Shown: positions 63,777 through 64,000 of the stretch, piece by piece
Layout: the number at the start of each line of letters is the position of its first letter
Position numbering within the stretch: the first letter of the stretch is position 1
DNA from: Betaproteobacteria bacterium
GTDB taxonomy: Bacteria; Pseudomonadota; Gammaproteobacteria; Burkholderiales; SG8-41
Assembly (NCBI GenBank): GCA_016192825.1
Contig: JACPTK010000116.1
Span: 34,121 to 98,120, forward strand
Reading direction: 5' to 3'
Length of the DNA stretch: 64,000 bases
Notes under the pieces: generated by a model
Seen by the model: the letters and a program-made list of their open reading frames with translations, nothing else
The model's database searches: none
What the model was told of the DNA's origin: nothing
Program-made: the position numbers and the translations under genes

Positions 63777-64000
63777 CAAGCAGCCGCTCAGCCGCTGGCC
63801 GGGTCCTGTCGGAACGGCCGGCACCTGCTCCGCTTCTCCTGGCGCAGTCGGGCAATTGACTAGCCTAGCTTCCACACTTGTGGATCGTTATCGCTGATGG
63901 CGGCGGGTGGTTGCGCGAACGCGACAGCGGCTTGGCAGAGTGAAACGCGCGCTGTGAGCGTGACCGGGCAGTGTGTTGGGGCGGTCGAAATCGCGCAAAG

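Larger units (their letters stand above)
63640..64000. other. Gap after recJ without a supported gene
   Basis: It holds copy 3 of the 55-bp element, a heptamer array, and about 220 bp (63780-64000) where I see no coding region. That last part includes a CCACACTTGTGG palindrome (63872-63883) and a GCAGTGTGTTGG that faintly recalls the MITE-like ends. A gene may start beyond the window. Confidence 0.5.

Overview
The window looks like a chromosomal segment of a GC-rich betaproteobacterium (Burkholderiales/Nitrosomonadales-like). The grounds are high GC, codon use, a Bug-type tripartite tricarboxylate receptor, an alaC-hom-thrC cluster, thrS-infC-rpmI-rplT-pheST-ihfA-merR, surE-pcm-nlpD, an rpfE-like gene beside recJ, and the MoxR/DUF58/TgpA triad. 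I see no phage, plasmid, CRISPR array or complete insertion sequence. The species cannot be named from the sequence.

Layout. 1-5.7 kb: threonine and alanine metabolism on the minus strand (alaC-like, hom, thrC, a short-chain dehydrogenase, then a cut-off membrane protein), followed by a small Mth938-domain gene on the plus strand. 5.8-20.8 kb: a signalling block on the minus strand. It has two giant multi-PAS GGDEF-EAL-REC proteins and a tightly coupled set of histone-deacetylase-like enzyme, PAS histidine kinase, REC-histidine kinase and NarL-type regulator. 20.8-25 kb: MoxR ATPase, DUF58 and TgpA-like transglutaminase on the plus strand. 25-30.6 kb: nlpD, pcm, surE, a nitrilase-type amidase, a glutathione transferase and a Bug receptor, all minus. 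30.7-34.5 kb: a GlcG/HbpS-like protein, tRNA-Pro(GGG, minus), a 36-residue-repeat coiled-coil protein and a GAF-GAF-PAS nucleotidyl cyclase. 34.6-42.3 kb: the translation operon from thrS to merR on the minus strand, with tRNA-Val(GAC) just upstream. 42.4-45.5 kb: a hydratase-like enzyme and relA. 45.6-52.6 kb: an Anbu proteasome-like operon ending in the DNA glycosylase gene tag. 52.7-64 kb: comEC, a DUF2062 protein, an AlkA-type glycosylase, an NhaP2-type antiporter, lolC-lolD, an rpfE-like gene and recJ.

How the parts relate. Most genes are core housekeeping: translation, stringent response, envelope lipoprotein export, repair and amino-acid synthesis. The accessory character lies in second-messenger signalling (two c-di-GMP proteins, one cyclic-nucleotide cyclase, (p)ppGpp synthesis and a phosphorelay-like operon) and in the Anbu cluster.

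The most unusual feature is not a gene. About twenty short tandem arrays, mostly with a 7-bp period and often in inverted pairs, sit in intergenic gaps. Each site has its own unit sequence. Many supply the stop codon, start codon or Shine-Dalgarno sequence of the adjacent gene. One composite array lies in frame inside recJ and has an inverted relative downstream of tag. Three copies of a 55-bp CCCCTCC/GGAGGGG element and two copies of a palindromic MITE-like element add to this repeat population. Together they are the best candidate for an under-described system here.
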